A stretch of 64,000 nucleotides of DNA from Acinetobacter calcoaceticus (GCF_900520355.1 NZ_LS999521.1:3870115-3934114), one strand, 5' to 3'. Counted from the stretch's first letter, positions 9,925 to 20,168 are shown. Program-made: numbers and translations. The notes: generated from the sequence alone by a model not told the origin.

Positions 9925-10622
9925 TGAAAGCTGTTTTGTTTGATTTAGACGGTACTCTTATCGATACAGCGGCTGACTTCATTCGTATTATTCAGCAAAT
10001 GTGCCGCGATGAAAAACGTCCTGTGGTGGAAGCAGATCTGATTCGTACTCAGGTTTCTGAAGGCGCACGTGCAATGGTTAAATTGGTCTATCCAGAGTTG
10101 GATGTGACCAATCCAATTTTCTTGGCGCATCGGCAAAACTTTTTAGACCTTTACGGTAATAATATTGTGGTTGATACAGAGCTGTTTGTAGGCATGTATC
10201 CTCTTTTAGAAGAGTTAGAAGCACAGCAAATCCCGTGGGGTATTGTGACCAATAAACCACGCGGTTTAAGTGAAGCTCTTTTAGAAAAGTTAAACCTGAC
10301 TGAGCGCTGTGCAGTTTTGGTATGTCCTGAAGATGTCAGTAAAACTAAACCAGACCCAGAACCGATGTATTTGGCAGCTAAACAGTTAAATATTCCGGCA
10401 AATGAAATTATTTATGTGGGTGACCACCCGCGTGATATTGATGCTGGTCGAAATGCCAATATGTATACTATATTGGCTGCATATGGCTATTTACCAGTCG
10501 AATACCGTGATGATTTAGCAGCATGGCAAGCCGATTCGATTGTAAATACAGTGACAGAATTACACGATATGTTACGTCAAAAGCTGCCTGCTCTACAGGA
10601 AAATCAGCGTATGATAAGTTAA
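9921..10622 (+). CDS. mupP: HAD phosphatase, MupP-type (MurNAc 6-phosphate phosphatase)
   Basis: 233 aa HAD-superfamily phosphatase: nucleophile motif FDLDGT near residue 8, TNKPRG (motif II), KPDPEP (motif III) and [15 protein letters not shown] (motif IV). Often labelled Gph, phosphoglycolate phosphatase. Its coupling to ubiG and to the downstream YciK-type SDR is the context of Pseudomonas MupP, which dephosphorylates N-acetylmuramic acid 6-phosphate in the AmgK-MurU cell-wall recycling route. I prefer MupP on synteny; the sequence alone does not exclude phosphoglycolate as substrate. Confidence 0.8.
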   Translation: MMKAVLFDLDGTLIDTAADFIRIIQQMCRDEKRPVVEADLIRTQVSEGARAMVKLVYPELDVTNPIFLAHRQNFLDLYGNNIVVDTELFVGMYPLLEELEAQQIPWGIVTNKPRGLSEALLEKLNLTERCAVLVCPEDVSKTKPDPEPMYLAAKQLNIPANEIIYVGDHPRDIDAGRNANMYTILAAYGYLPVEYRDDLAAWQADSIVNTVTELHDMLRQKLPALQENQRMIS

Positions 10623-10688
10623 CATAAGAGTTTTATAGCTTTTTAACAGTTCTTTGTTTTATCAATATAAAAAGAAGGAGGTTTACCA

Positions 10689-11435
10689 ATGAAATATTCA
10701 GAATACCAACCTCGTCCGGATCTACTCAAAGATCGAATTATTTTAATTACTGGTGCTGGCGATGGAATTGGGCGAGCTGCGGCTCTGACTTATGCCCTAC
10801 ATGGCGCAACCGTTGTACTACATGGTAGAACTTTAAATAAACTTGAAGTTATTTATGATGAAATTGAAAGTCTAGGTGCCCCACAACCAGCGATTTTACC
10901 CTTACAACTTTCGAGTGCTTCTGACCGTGATTATGACTTCTTAGTCGATACACTCGAAAAGCAGTTTGGACGCCTAGACGGTATTTTACATAATGCAGGT
11001 ATTTTAGGTGAACGCGTTGAGCTGGCACATTATCCATCTGAAGTATGGGATGATGTTATGGCTGTTAACTTACGTGCGCCTTTTGCGTTAACTCAAGCTT
11101 TATTACCTCTTTTGCAAAAATCAGAAAATGCCTCTGTGGTATTTACCAGCTCGGGTGTAGGCCGTGAAGCACGTGCTTTATGGGGAGCATATTCTGTATC
11201 AAAAATCGCAATTGAAGCTGTCAGCAAAATTTTTGCAGCAGAGCATACCTATCCAAACATTCGCTTCAACTGCATTAATCCAGGTGCAACGCGTACTGCC
11301 ATGCGTGCCAAAGCCTATCCAGAAGAAGATCCGAAAACTTTACCAACACCAGAGTCGATCTTGCCTGCTTACCTCTATTTAATGGGTGAAGATAGCTTGG
11401 CGCTCAATGGTCAAAGTATCGATGCACAGGATTAA
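10689..11435 (+). CDS. YciK-family short-chain dehydrogenase/reductase
   Basis: 248 aa Rossmann-fold SDR. Cofactor motif TGAGDGIGRAAA near residue 22, HNAG near 96, catalytic Ser near 149 and YSVSK near 163-167. A clear AGGAGG ribosome-binding site precedes the ATG. It follows mupP by 66 bp in the ubiG-mupP-yciK order. The physiological substrate of YciK proteins is unknown. Confidence 0.9.
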   Translation: MKYSEYQPRPDLLKDRIILITGAGDGIGRAAALTYALHGATVVLHGRTLNKLEVIYDEIESLGAPQPAILPLQLSSASDRDYDFLVDTLEKQFGRLDGILHNAGILGERVELAHYPSEVWDDVMAVNLRAPFALTQALLPLLQKSENASVVFTSSGVGREARALWGAYSVSKIAIEAVSKIFAAEHTYPNIRFNCINPGATRTAMRAKAYPEEDPKTLPTPESILPAYLYLMGEDSLALNGQSIDAQD

Positions 11436-11653
11436 AGAGTTAACGATGAAAAGCTAAAGAAAATTACAGCCGATCATCAAATCTGGCTTGCCTATACCTG
11501 AAAAGATATATACAAGCCTTTTTTATTATTGATAAAAAACTCTTGATCTATCCGTAATTTTAATTGAACCATTAAATGATCTTCACAGTTTCTCTGCATT
11601 TTGCGCGTAGAGTATTCAACATGAGAGACATCAGATGTAAACGAGGATGCATC

Positions 11654-12067
11654 ATGAAAAAGTTGTTCACCATCTTAACCCTTTCCATAGCCGTACTGAC
11701 CACAAGTATGGCGAGCTTTGCTGATCCCCCTTTTGACCGAGGTCACGGCCACAAAGGTCCTAAAGGTGGAGGACCACGTGGTGAGTGGAATGATCGTGGG
11801 CATAAATTTGACCGTGATAACGATGAAGACCGTGTTCGTGATGAACGCCGTATGCGAGAAGAGCGTGGTTTTGAACGGCTTAAACAGCATCGCTGGCAGC
11901 CTGGCTATGTCATGCCACAGCACTATCGTGGCAATGGTTATAAAGTTGACTATAAAGACAGTAACTTGCCTAAACCTGGCCGTAATCAACAATGGTATAA
12001 GATCAATAATGACTATATTTTAGTCGACACTGACTCTAACAGCATTGTCAGTATCCGCGGTTTTTAA
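11654..12067 (+). CDS. RcnB-family periplasmic protein
   Basis: 137 aa. The start is placed at ATG 11654 because GAGGA lies 6 bp upstream and MKKLFTILTLSIAVLTTSMASFA is a good signal peptide; an in-frame ATG at 11576 would add 26 residues with no export signal. The mature part begins with a Gly/His/Arg/Asp-rich stretch (potential metal-binding or disordered), and ends with the RcnB-type fold (GYVMPQHYRGNGYKVDYKD, then WYKINNDYILVD). E. coli RcnB takes part in nickel/cobalt homeostasis; that role is only inferred here. Confidence 0.85.
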   Translation: MKKLFTILTLSIAVLTTSMASFADPPFDRGHGHKGPKGGGPRGEWNDRGHKFDRDNDEDRVRDERRMREERGFERLKQHRWQPGYVMPQHYRGNGYKVDYKDSNLPKPGRNQQWYKINNDYILVDTDSNSIVSIRGF

Positions 12068-12094
12068 AGCGATAGAACCTCGCTATCGCTGAGC

Positions 12095-12130
12095 AAAAAG
12101 GATAAAGCCTTATGGTTTTATCCTTTTTTT
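12095..12130 (+). terminator. Intrinsic terminator of the first RcnB-like gene
   Basis: AAAGGATAAAGCC pairs with its complement (one G-T) around a TTAT loop, then T7. A separate 7-bp stem (GCGATAG/CTATCGC) lies at 12069-12089 just after the stop. Confidence 0.85.
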
Positions 12131-12282
12131 ATTACTTATCTAATTTAAAAATAAAAAATTTCTTAATTTCTTCTTATTTCATAGTTAGTTTTCACATTTA
12201 TTCTTCGCAGCCTCCACGATTTATCTGTAATTGTTCACTAATCTTTAGTTATTGAAATTTAATTTATTATTTGAGGTTTACA

Positions 12283-12612
12283 ATGAAAAAACTAACAACA
12301 GCGATTGTTCTTTCAATGACTGGTTTAGTTGCATCAACAGCAATGGCGGCACCTAATGACCATAATCATCATGGGAATTATCAAACACATGAAGTAAAAA
12401 CGGTTAAAGTGATTAAAAAAGATGACCATCGCAATGTATGGCGAGCAGGTCAGGTTGTACCCCGTGAATATCAACACTCACGTTATGTGATTGACTACCG
12501 CCAACATCAAAAATTAACTAAACCGGGTCGCTACCAAAAATGGTACAAGGTGAATGGAAATTATGTCCTTGTGAATGAACAAAGCCATAAAATCATTCGA
12601 GTGATTCACTAA
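12283..12612 (+). CDS. RcnB-family periplasmic protein, second copy
   Basis: 109 aa. Start at ATG 12283 (GAGG 6 bp upstream) with signal peptide MKKLTTAIVLSMTGLVASTAMA. The mature part opens with a short His/Asn-rich segment (NDHNHHGNYQTHE), then WRAGQVVPREYQHSRYVIDYR and WYKVNGNYVLVNEQ, parallel to the C-terminal half of the gene 216 bp upstream. The two are diverged paralogues. Each has its own terminator, so they are probably separate transcripts. Confidence 0.82.
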   Translation: MKKLTTAIVLSMTGLVASTAMAAPNDHNHHGNYQTHEVKTVKVIKKDDHRNVWRAGQVVPREYQHSRYVIDYRQHQKLTKPGRYQKWYKVNGNYVLVNEQSHKIIRVIH

Positions 12613-12625
12613 TTTTAAAAAATTT

Positions 12626-12656
12626 AAACACCCAAACTTAGATTTGGGTGTTTTTT
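12626..12656 (+). terminator. Intrinsic terminator of the second RcnB-like gene
   Basis: AAACACCCAAA and its perfect complement around a 6-nt loop, followed by T7. Confidence 0.9.
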
Positions 12657-12732
12657 TATCTAAAACATGCGGCTTTAATCTTTTTTGTTTAGAATCATCT
12701 TTATATCTTTTTGCTGTTGATTCGAGATCGGT

Positions 12733-14088
12733 ATGCCAAGCAAGTCTTTAGAAAAGTCGCATAATAACACCCAGCATTATGTACACTGGTTTCGACACTC
12801 AGCGCCCTACATTAATGCTCACCGCGATAAAACATTCGTATTAATGTTTGGTGGTGAAGCAGTCCGTCATCCTAATTTCGAACATATCATTCATGATATT
12901 GCTTTATTGCACTCTCTTGGTATTCGTTTAATTCTCGTGCACGGTGCACGTCCGCAAATTAATCAAAACCTTAAAGAGAAAGGAATTGAAACCCCGTTTT
13001 ATGACAACAGCCGTATTACCACGCGTGAATCTTTAAGCTGCGTCATGAGTGCTGTAGGCTCTATTCGCCTAGAAATTGAAGCATTGCTTTCTATGGGCTT
13101 AGCGAACTCTCCAATGTACGGCGCTCGAATAGATGTGATATCAGGTAATTTTGTGACTGCTAAACCTTATGGCATTCGTGATGGAATGGATTTCCAGCTC
13201 ACAGGTGAAGTTCGTTCTATTGATACCGATGCGATTGAGAGACACCTTGATAATCATAATATTGTGCTACTGGGGCCAACAGGTTATTCCACCACAGGTG
13301 AAGTATTTAATTTAAGAGCTGAAGAAGTTGCGACTAAAACTGCAACTTATTTAAAAGCAGATAAACTCATTTTTCTTGGGGAACAACAAGGGCTGCTTAA
13401 TGAAGATGAACAAATATTACGTGAGTTAAGCCCTCATCAACTTGATTACTATATTCAGCAATATCAGACCAGTAGTCCAACGCTGACTTTACATTTACAA
13501 CAAGCAAAAAAAGCCTCTTTATCTGGTGTACACCGTGTCCATCTTATTTCTTATGCCTATGATGGCGCCCTTCTCGAAGAGTTATTTACTCGAGATGGCA
13601 TAGGGACCATGATTACCGATGCGCATTATGAAGAAGTTCGCACAGCCCATATTCAAGATGTGGGTGGTTTAATGAATTTATTACGTCCTTTAGAAGAAGA
13701 AGGTATCTTGGTTTATCGTTCACGTGAACGTCTGGAGCAAGAAATTAGCCAGTTCGCTGTTATTGAACGCGACGGTATGATTCTAGCGTGTGCTGCGCTC
13801 TATCCAATTCCAACTGAATTTAACGAAACTCGCTCTGCAGAAATTGCCTGCGTTGCAGTACATCCAAGTTATCGTAAATCAAACCGTGGTAGCCAAATTC
13901 TACAATTCCTTGAAGAAAAAGCTAAAGAGCAAGGTATTCGTCAATTATTCGTTTTAACAACGCGTACCGCTCACTGGTTTTTAGAACATGGTTTCCATCA
14001 AGTTAGTGTCGATGAACTACCCAATGCCCGTCAGGCGCTCTATAACTACCAAAGAAATTCTTTAGTCTTTAAGAAACTGCTTCCCTAG
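12733..14088 (+). CDS. argA: N-acetylglutamate synthase (amino-acid kinase + GNAT)
   Basis: 451 aa. First step of arginine synthesis: acetyl-CoA + glutamate to N-acetylglutamate. The N-terminal amino-acid-kinase-like domain (about 25-290) has FVLMFGGEAVRHPNF and ILVHGARPQI, and the C-terminal GNAT domain (about 300-445) has CVAVHPSYRKSNRGSQIL, the acetyl-CoA loop. The length and two-domain order fit classical ArgA rather than ArgJ or the short ArgA forms. Single-gene unit with its own terminator. Confidence 0.95.
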   Translation: MPSKSLEKSHNNTQHYVHWFRHSAPYINAHRDKTFVLMFGGEAVRHPNFEHIIHDIALLHSLGIRLILVHGARPQINQNLKEKGIETPFYDNSRITTRESLSCVMSAVGSIRLEIEALLSMGLANSPMYGARIDVISGNFVTAKPYGIRDGMDFQLTGEVRSIDTDAIERHLDNHNIVLLGPTGYSTTGEVFNLRAEEVATKTATYLKADKLIFLGEQQGLLNEDEQILRELSPHQLDYYIQQYQTSSPTLTLHLQQAKKASLSGVHRVHLISYAYDGALLEELFTRDGIGTMITDAHYEEVRTAHIQDVGGLMNLLRPLEEEGILVYRSRERLEQEISQFAVIERDGMILACAALYPIPTEFNETRSAEIACVAVHPSYRKSNRGSQILQFLEEKAKEQGIRQLFVLTTRTAHWFLEHGFHQVSVDELPNARQALYNYQRNSLVFKKLLP

Positions 14089-14133
14089 CCTTTACTATTT
14101 TTAAGATATTCTTATTTCAGATAAGCTTAGTTA

Positions 14134-14178
14134 AAAAAGTACATCCATAAACGCTATTTATTTATGGATGACTTTTTT
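14134..14178 (+). terminator. argA terminator in a 332-bp gene-free stretch
   Basis: CATCCATAAA at 14142-14151 pairs perfectly with 14161-14170, flanked by an A-run and a T-run. The rest of 14089-14420 is very AT-rich and must hold the ssu promoter; I see no clear sigma-70 or activator site to name. Confidence 0.85.
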
Positions 14179-14420
14179 TAAACCCCTATTTTTTAATATC
14201 TAATATTTTTTATTTTATTTACAATAACTTAACCATAATTCATCAAACATATTTCTTTTAGATAAATCATTTTTTTGCATAAGTTTATAGCCTATTGTGT
14301 TTAGCTTTTTTTTGCATAAATAAAGACCGAATACTTATTTTTTCTGAAATAAAAATCCCTTTAGGGTATCTGCTCATCCAATTATTTTTTCTTTTTCTCT
14401 TTCGGGGAGCACGAAACCTC

Positions 14421-15389
14421 ATGGCACTTTTCAACACCACTTCATGGGCAAAATATTCAGTCATCGCGGCCAGCCTTGCAGGTGTGATGATGCTAAGTGG
14501 TTGTGCCAAAAAAGAGGAACAGGCCACCACAACTTTAAATATTGGCTATCAAAAATATGGCATCCTTCCTATTTTAAAGGCTCGTGGTGACCTAGAAAAA
14601 GTATTAAAGGATCAAGGTGTACAAGTAAAATGGGTTGAGTTTCCTGCTGGCCCTCAATTGCTTGAAGGCTTAAATGTAGGGAGCGTTTCACTGGGTGAAG
14701 CAGGTGAAGCACCGCCTATCTTTGCTCAGGCTGCCAATCCAAATTTAGTCTATGTCGCAAACCAGCCCGCTGCGCCAAAAGCAGAAGCACTGTTGGTACA
14801 AAAAGACTCTCCTATCCACTCTATTCAAGATTTAAAAGGCAAACGTGTTGCTCTTAATAAAGGTTCGAATGTTCATTACCTGTTATTGAAAGTTCTAGAA
14901 GCCAATAACTTAAGCTTAAGTGATATTCAACCAGTTTATTTACCGCCATCAGACGCCCGTGCTGCCTTTGAAAAAGGTGCAGTAGATGCATGGGTGATTT
15001 GGGACCCGTTCTTTGCCGCGGCTGAACATCAAATTCAGGCACGAGTTTTAGCAACAGGTGAAAATTTGGTAAGCAATCATCAGTTCTATCTAGCTGACCG
15101 TAAATTTGCCGAAAATAATCCGAAAGTTCTCAATACGGTTGTGCAAACCCTGAACCAGACAACTGAATGGGTGAGTTCACATCAGGATGAAGCTGCCAAG
15201 CTACTCGAAAAACCGACAGCACTTGAGTTTGATGTACTCAAAAATTCCATTTCACGTATGGGTTTTGGAGTTCAGCCAATATCTGACAAGGTGGCGAAAG
15301 AACAACAACAAGTAGCTGATGCCTTTTATGCGCAAAAGCTCATTCCACACAAACTCACCATTCAAGACGCCATTTTAAAACTGAAATAA
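14421..15389 (+). CDS. SsuA-like sulfonate-binding lipoprotein
   Basis: 322 aa substrate-binding protein of an aliphatic sulfonate ABC transporter. Start at ATG 14421, chosen because GGGGAG is 11 bp upstream and a lipoprotein signal follows at once with lipobox LSGC near residue 31. Family motifs: IGYQKYGIL, WVEFPAGPQLLEGL, DLKGKRVALNKGSNVHYLL, PSDARAAFEKGAVDAWVIWDPF. It is the first gene of the ssu cluster and is followed 72 bp later by a second binding protein with a conventional secretory signal. Confidence 0.9.
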   Translation: MALFNTTSWAKYSVIAASLAGVMMLSGCAKKEEQATTTLNIGYQKYGILPILKARGDLEKVLKDQGVQVKWVEFPAGPQLLEGLNVGSVSLGEAGEAPPIFAQAANPNLVYVANQPAAPKAEALLVQKDSPIHSIQDLKGKRVALNKGSNVHYLLLKVLEANNLSLSDIQPVYLPPSDARAAFEKGAVDAWVIWDPFFAAAEHQIQARVLATGENLVSNHQFYLADRKFAENNPKVLNTVVQTLNQTTEWVSSHQDEAAKLLEKPTALEFDVLKNSISRMGFGVQPISDKVAKEQQQVADAFYAQKLIPHKLTIQDAILKLK

Positions 15390-15461
15390 ACCCAGCATAG
15401 GCACGGCTTAAATAATCATATAAATGCTGTGCCTTGCCTCAAGGGGAACAAGGATATCAAT

Positions 15462-16445
15462 ATGCAAAACCAATCATTATTTAATAAAAATCAGTTAGCA
15501 CAATTGCTTAAGCGCATTAGCACAGTAACTGTATTAGGTTTAACAATTGCTGCGCCAGCTTGGGCAATTGACCCAACTGTGAAAGAACTTCGTATTGGCT
15601 TTCAAAAAAGTTCAATTAACTTTGCGATTGCCAAACAGCAAAAATTATTTGAACAAGAATTTCCAAATGCCAAAATTACGTGGAATGAGTTCCCTGCTGG
15701 ACCACAAATTTTAGAAGCTCTGGCTGTGGGTTCACTTGATGTAGGCGTTACTGGAGACACCCCACCAGTCTACGCACAAGCAGCTGGCAAGCCTTTATAT
15801 TACATTGCTTATGAAGCAGCTAAACCGCTGGCATCAGCAATTTTAGTTCCTAAAAATTCACAACTGAAACAGCTTAAAGACATTAAAGGCAAACGCATCG
15901 CGCTGCAAAAAGGTTCAAGTTCACACTACTTACTTGTACAAGCCGTACGTAAAGCAGGCCTAAACTGGAACGACATTACTCCAATTTGGCTTACTCCTGC
16001 AGATGCTCGTGCTGCATTCCAAAAAGGTGCAGTTGATGCATGGGCAATCTGGGATCCTTATTTCGCTTCAGCACAATTAGAAGATCAAGCTCGTATTCTC
16101 GCATCAGGTAAAGGTTTAAGCCCGAATTATACTTTTTACTTAGCAGCTCCAAATTTTGTTAAACAACATCCGAAAGCCGTTACAGGGCTCATCAAACAAA
16201 TTAATCAGGCCGACAAATGGGTTCAAAGCCATCAAGCCGATACCGCAACTGCAATTGGTCAAAGTACAGGATTAAAACCTGCAACCAGTGACTTATTCAT
16301 TAAGCGTCGTCCACGTCCATCATCGGCAGCGCCACTCAACAGCAAAGTTATTGCTGAGCAACAGCAGCTCGCAGACATTTTTACCCAACAAGGCATCATT
16401 CCAAAACCAATCAGCATTAAACAGGCTGTTTGGATTGCTAAGTAA
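15462..16445 (+). CDS. ssuA: Aliphatic sulfonate-binding protein
   Basis: 327 aa periplasmic binding protein with a cleavable signal (about residues 1-37, ending APAWA) and the same motifs as its upstream paralogue: LRIGFQKSSINFAIAK, WNEFPAGPQILEAL, DIKGKRIALQKGSSSHYLL, AFQKGAVDAWAIWDPYF. Start at ATG 15462 after AAGGATATCAAT. An RRPRP basic insert near residue 285 is not in the paralogue. It delivers alkanesulfonates to SsuBC. Confidence 0.92.
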   Translation: MQNQSLFNKNQLAQLLKRISTVTVLGLTIAAPAWAIDPTVKELRIGFQKSSINFAIAKQQKLFEQEFPNAKITWNEFPAGPQILEALAVGSLDVGVTGDTPPVYAQAAGKPLYYIAYEAAKPLASAILVPKNSQLKQLKDIKGKRIALQKGSSSHYLLVQAVRKAGLNWNDITPIWLTPADARAAFQKGAVDAWAIWDPYFASAQLEDQARILASGKGLSPNYTFYLAAPNFVKQHPKAVTGLIKQINQADKWVQSHQADTATAIGQSTGLKPATSDLFIKRRPRPSSAAPLNSKVIAEQQQLADIFTQQGIIPKPISIKQAVWIAK

Positions 16446-16471
16446 TTTCAATAGACATATAGGTAATGCAC

Positions 16472-17647
16472 ATGAAAATTTTCTGGTTTATTCCTACTCA
16501 CGGTGATAGTCGCTATTTAGGTACAAGTAAAGGCGCTCGTCAGGTTGACCATGCCTATATGAAGCAAATTGCTGTGGCAGTAGATAATTTGGGTTATGAA
16601 GGTGTACTTATTCCAACGGGTCGTTCATGTGAAGACCCATGGATTACAGCGGCTAGCCTCATTGATGCAACTCAAAATCTTAAGTTTTTAGTCGCGTTAC
16701 GTCCGGGTGTCACTACGCCAGCTTTGGCCGCGCGTATGGCCGCAACATTTGACCGCTTGTCGAATGGCCGTGTGCTACTCAATCTGGTCACAGGTGGTGA
16801 TGAGGCTGAGCTACGCGGTGATGGTGTATATGAAGATCACTCAACACGTTATCAAACTGCAAATGAGTATGTAAAAATCTGGCGCGAAATTTTGACACGT
16901 TCGCATACAGGTGAAGCATTTACCTTTCACGGCGAACGTTTACAAGTTGATGACGCTAAACTGCTTTACCCATCTGTGCAAAAACCTTATCCACCACTTT
17001 GGTTTGGTGGTTCTTCAGATGTCGCTGTCGACCTTGCGGCCGAGCAAGTCGATACTTACCTCACTTGGGGTGAGCCACCAGTAGCAGTTAAACAAAAGAT
17101 CGAACATGTTCGTGCCAAAGCTGAGGCGAAAGGCCGTAAATTAACTTATGGCATTCGCTTACATGTGATTGTTCGCGAAACTAACGAACAAGCATGGGCA
17201 GCAGCTAATGAGCTTATTCAATATCTTGATGAAGCCACTATTGCTGCTGCACAGAAAAAATTTGCACAAATGGATTCCGTAGGCCAGCAACGCATGGCAG
17301 CTCTCCACGGTGGGAATCGAGATAAGCTTGAAGTATCTCCAAACCTCTGGGCAGGTATTGGCTTAGTTCGTGGCGGTGCTGGCACCGCACTTGTAGGTGA
17401 TCCAGAAACAGTCGCTGCCCGTATTCAGGAATATGCAGACTTAGGCATTGATACCTTTATTTTCTCGGGCTATCCACATCTCGAAGAGTCAATCCGTTTT
17501 GCAGAGTTAGTATTTCCACTACTACCAATCGAAACTCGTGCCAAACTTGCTCAGCCAAATTTAACCGGTCCATTCGGTGAAATTATTGCCAACAACTATG
17601 TTCCAGACGAGAAGAAACAGAATGGTTCCGTCAAGGAGCCTGCATGA
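16472..17647 (+). CDS. ssuD: FMNH2-dependent alkanesulfonate monooxygenase
   Basis: 391 aa luciferase-like monooxygenase that cleaves alkanesulfonates to aldehyde and sulfite using reduced FMN. ATG 16472 is preferred over 16466 because AGG at 16461-16463 is correctly spaced for it. Motifs close to E. coli Ssu[32 protein letters not shown] near residue 46, [24 protein letters not shown]. The flavin reductase SsuE is not in the operon. The stop overlaps the ssuC start (ATGA). Confidence 0.96.
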   Translation: MKIFWFIPTHGDSRYLGTSKGARQVDHAYMKQIAVAVDNLGYEGVLIPTGRSCEDPWITAASLIDATQNLKFLVALRPGVTTPALAARMAATFDRLSNGRVLLNLVTGGDEAELRGDGVYEDHSTRYQTANEYVKIWREILTRSHTGEAFTFHGERLQVDDAKLLYPSVQKPYPPLWFGGSSDVAVDLAAEQVDTYLTWGEPPVAVKQKIEHVRAKAEAKGRKLTYGIRLHVIVRETNEQAWAAANELIQYLDEATIAAAQKKFAQMDSVGQQRMAALHGGNRDKLEVSPNLWAGIGLVRGGAGTALVGDPETVAARIQEYADLGIDTFIFSGYPHLEESIRFAELVFPLLPIETRAKLAQPNLTGPFGEIIANNYVPDEKKQNGSVKEPA

Positions 17648-18441
17648 GTAAAGCTGAAAGTATTGTTTCACGTGGAACAAAACAAATCGGGCAGCATTTG
17701 CTGCCTTGGATTTTCCCAACTGTTCTATTGATTGTTTGGCAAATTGCTTCAAGTTCTGGTCTTTTAGAAAGTCGTATTTTGCCTGCACCCACGGCAGTCA
17801 TTTCCGCTTTTTGGCACTTACTCATTAGTGGAGAATTATGGCATCACGTCAAGGTAAGTGCTGGTCGTGCTTTGCTTGGACTTTTAGTGGGTGGTGGTTT
17901 AGGTCTGCTCTTAGGTTTACTAAATGGCTCTTCACGTTTCGCCTCTACCCTGCTCGACACGACCTTGCAAATGATCCGTAACATCCCAGCATTAGCACTT
18001 ATTCCACTTGTAATTTTGTGGTTTGGTATTGATGAAACAGCCAAATTATTTTTAGTCGCAGTAGGTGTCTTTTTCCCAATTTATATCAATACCTACCACG
18101 GTATTCGATCAGTTGACCCTCAATTGATTGAAATGGGTAAAAGCTACGGACTCTCACGTTGGCAACTCTACAAAGAAATTATTCTTCCGGGTGCGATGCC
18201 TTCTATTTTAGTGGGTCTACGCTTTGCTTTAGGTTTGGTTTGGGTATTGCTCATTGTTGCAGAGACTATTTCGGCTCAAGCAGGTATTGGCTATATGACC
18301 ATGAATGCGCGGGAATTTTTACAAACGGATGTGGTTCTAGTAGGCATTCTTCTTTACGCGCTCTTAGGCAAACTGGCAGATGTTTTAGCACAGCTTTTAG
18401 AACGCTATTTATTACGTTGGCACTCTGGATATCAGAAATAA
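17644..18441 (+). CDS. ssuC: Aliphatic sulfonate ABC transporter permease
   Basis: 265 aa inner-membrane permease with about six hydrophobic helices and the binding-protein-dependent transport signature near residues 163-180 ([18 protein letters not shown]). Pairs with SsuB and SsuA. Its start overlaps the end of ssuD by 4 bp. Codons 7-12 carry a complete parS-like site (17664-17679), coding IVSRGT in the cytoplasmic N-terminus. Confidence 0.94.
   Translation: MSKAESIVSRGTKQIGQHLLPWIFPTVLLIVWQIASSSGLLESRILPAPTAVISAFWHLLISGELWHHVKVSAGRALLGLLVGGGLGLLLGLLNGSSRFASTLLDTTLQMIRNIPALALIPLVILWFGIDETAKLFLVAVGVFFPIYINTYHGIRSVDPQLIEMGKSYGLSRWQLYKEIILPGAMPSILVGLRFALGLVWVLLIVAETISAQAGIGYMTMNAREFLQTDVVLVGILLYALLGKLADVLAQLLERYLLRWHSGYQK
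17664..17679 (+). promoter_or_regulatory. parS-like centromere site inside ssuC
   Basis: TGTTTCACGTGGAACA, an inverted repeat matching the conserved chromosomal parS consensus bound by ParB. It lies in coding sequence. The identical 16-mer occurs at 58751-58766 and a one-base variant, inverted, at 34730-34745. Confidence 0.85.
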
Positions 18442-18453
18442 GGGAGCTTAGAC

Positions 18454-19254
18454 ATGACAAATCTGAATTTAAATATTAATCAAAATGAAGTGCAGCTCAT
18501 TCCTGAAAATCCAACAGAATCACAAGAACCTATATTAGGCGCAGAGATTCTGATTGAGCAACTTTATAAATTCTATGGCGAGGTAAAGGTTCTTGAAGAT
18601 CTTGACCTACACATCCAGCCTGGTGAGTTTTTAGCAATTGTTGGTCGAAGCGGTTGTGGCAAAAGTACGTTGCTACGTTTAATTGCCCAACTTGAAAAAG
18701 CCAGTTTCGGGGAAATCAAATTCAAATCTGCCCGACATTTGCGTGAAGGCATTACTAACGATGATATTCGAGTCATGTTCCAAGATCCACGTTTACTTCC
18801 GTGGAGAAATATTCTTCAAAATGTTCAACTTGGACTACCAAAGTCGCAACATGCTTTAGCTGAAGAACTACTAGAAAAAGTGGGTTTAAAAGAAAAATCG
18901 GGACAATGGCCTTCACAACTCTCTGGTGGACAGCGTCAGCGTACAGCCCTAGCCCGTGCGTTATCTCATACTCCGCGTATTTTGTTGCTTGATGAGCCGT
19001 TGGGAGCCTTAGATGCTTTAACTCGTCTTGAGATGCAAAGCTTGATTGAGCGCTTGTGGAAAGAACAAGGCTTTACTGCCATTTTAGTCACGCACGATGT
19101 AAGTGAAGCAGTGCAATTAGCTGACCGTATTATCTTATTAGATAAGGGCCAGATCGCTCAAAGTTTCCAAGTTAATTTGCCACGTCCTCGTAAAAAAAGT
19201 ATTAGTTTTTCCCAACTTGAGCAACAAGTACTCGATGCAGTTTTAGCAACATAA
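18454..19254 (+). CDS. ssuB: Aliphatic sulfonate ABC transporter ATPase
   Basis: 266 aa. Walker [11 protein letters not shown] near residue 66, Q-loop [13 protein letters not shown] signature LSGGQRQR near 156, Walker [13 protein letters not shown], and the H-loop VTHDVSEA. An N-terminal extension of about 30 polar residues precedes the core. Last gene of the ssu cluster, 12 bp after ssuC, closed by a terminator at 19303-19336. Confidence 0.94.
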   Translation: MTNLNLNINQNEVQLIPENPTESQEPILGAEILIEQLYKFYGEVKVLEDLDLHIQPGEFLAIVGRSGCGKSTLLRLIAQLEKASFGEIKFKSARHLREGITNDDIRVMFQDPRLLPWRNILQNVQLGLPKSQHALAEELLEKVGLKEKSGQWPSQLSGGQRQRTALARALSHTPRILLLDEPLGALDALTRLEMQSLIERLWKEQGFTAILVTHDVSEAVQLADRIILLDKGQIAQSFQVNLPRPRKKSISFSQLEQQVLDAVLAT

Positions 19255-19302
19255 CCATTCGAGAGGAATTATCTTAATAATTTATAAAAATGCCCATTTT
19301 TC

Positions 19303-19336
19303 GAGCAATAAAGTAGTTATTTTATTGCTCTTTTTT
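19303..19336 (+). terminator. Intrinsic terminator of the ssu operon
   Basis: GAGCAATAAA at 19303-19312 pairs with 19321-19330, followed by T6. Confidence 0.85.
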
Positions 19337-19512
19337 AGGGCGAAATTTAAAAAATATTTCCAAGAATAACAATAAACTAGTTAAATTCTTTATTTTTTGC
19401 ACAATAGTATATCTATTACGCAAATAACTAGCCGTTTTTTCATTAAAAAAGCAATACACCTGTGCACAAATCAAACAATTTCCCTTACAATGGGGATATT
19501 ATTTTTTTAATT

Positions 19513-20133
19513 ATGCAGCAGATGGAACAAAAAAAGAGTACCCAAAAGCGCAATCAGCTTCTTGCTGCCGCCCTTGACGTATTTTCAGTCTATGGGTTCA
19601 CTGGCGCAAGTCTGGATGAAATTGCCCAACTCGCCGAAATGCATAAGTCGAATATTTTCTATTACTACGAAAATAAAGAGTCTTTATATGTAGAAGTGCT
19701 CACAACTGTTTTACAAAAATGGTTGGCACCCTTACAAACTTTAGAATCTGAATTAGAACCAGCTGAAGCCTTATCTCACTATTTAATACAAAAAATCGAA
19801 CTGTCGCGTAGCCAACCGAAAGCATCTAGATTGTTTGCATTAGAAATAATTCAAGGCGCTCCACATATTTTACCTATACTCAAAGGGCCATTAAAAAAAC
19901 TATTTAAGCGCAAAGCTAAAGTCATCCAGACTTGGCAAGAAGAAGGGAAGATTTCACCAGATATCGACCCAGAATTATTAATCTTAAATATTTGGGGCCT
20001 TACGCAAAACTATGCAGATTTTGCAACTCAAATGGAAATGGTCACTGGAAAAACACTGCGTAACCGAAGCATGTTCCAACGCTCAATTGAGCATACAGTA
20101 CACCTGATGCTCTACGGCGTATTGCCTCGTTAA
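19513..20133 (+). CDS. TetR-family regulator, RutR-like
   Basis: 206 aa from ATG 19513; a GTG at 19462 would add 17 residues of low-complexity start and is less likely. HTH region SLDEIAQLAEMHKSNIFYYYENKESLYVEVL closely follows E. coli RutR, as do the ligand-domain segments SRLFALEIIQGAPHILP and WGLTQNYADFATQMEMVTGKTLR. RutR senses uracil/thymine and controls pyrimidine use. No rut operon lies in this window; the neighbour is a nucleosidase on the opposite strand. Effector assignment rests on similarity only. Confidence 0.82.
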   Translation: MQQMEQKKSTQKRNQLLAAALDVFSVYGFTGASLDEIAQLAEMHKSNIFYYYENKESLYVEVLTTVLQKWLAPLQTLESELEPAEALSHYLIQKIELSRSQPKASRLFALEIIQGAPHILPILKGPLKKLFKRKAKVIQTWQEEGKISPDIDPELLILNIWGLTQNYADFATQMEMVTGKTLRNRSMFQRSIEHTVHLMLYGVLPR

Positions 20134-20140
20134 AACCAAA

Positions 20141-20166
20141 AAAGATCGGCAAACTTGCCGATCTTT
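20141..20166. terminator. Bidirectional terminator
   Basis: AAAGATCGGCAA and its perfect complement around a 2-nt loop, between convergent genes, with T-run on the plus side. Confidence 0.9.
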
Positions 20167-20168
20167 TT

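Noticed and set aside
13717..13730. parS-like palindrome CGTTCACGTGAACG in argA
   Set aside because: Shares only the CACGTG core and short arms; outer bases do not match the ParB consensus.
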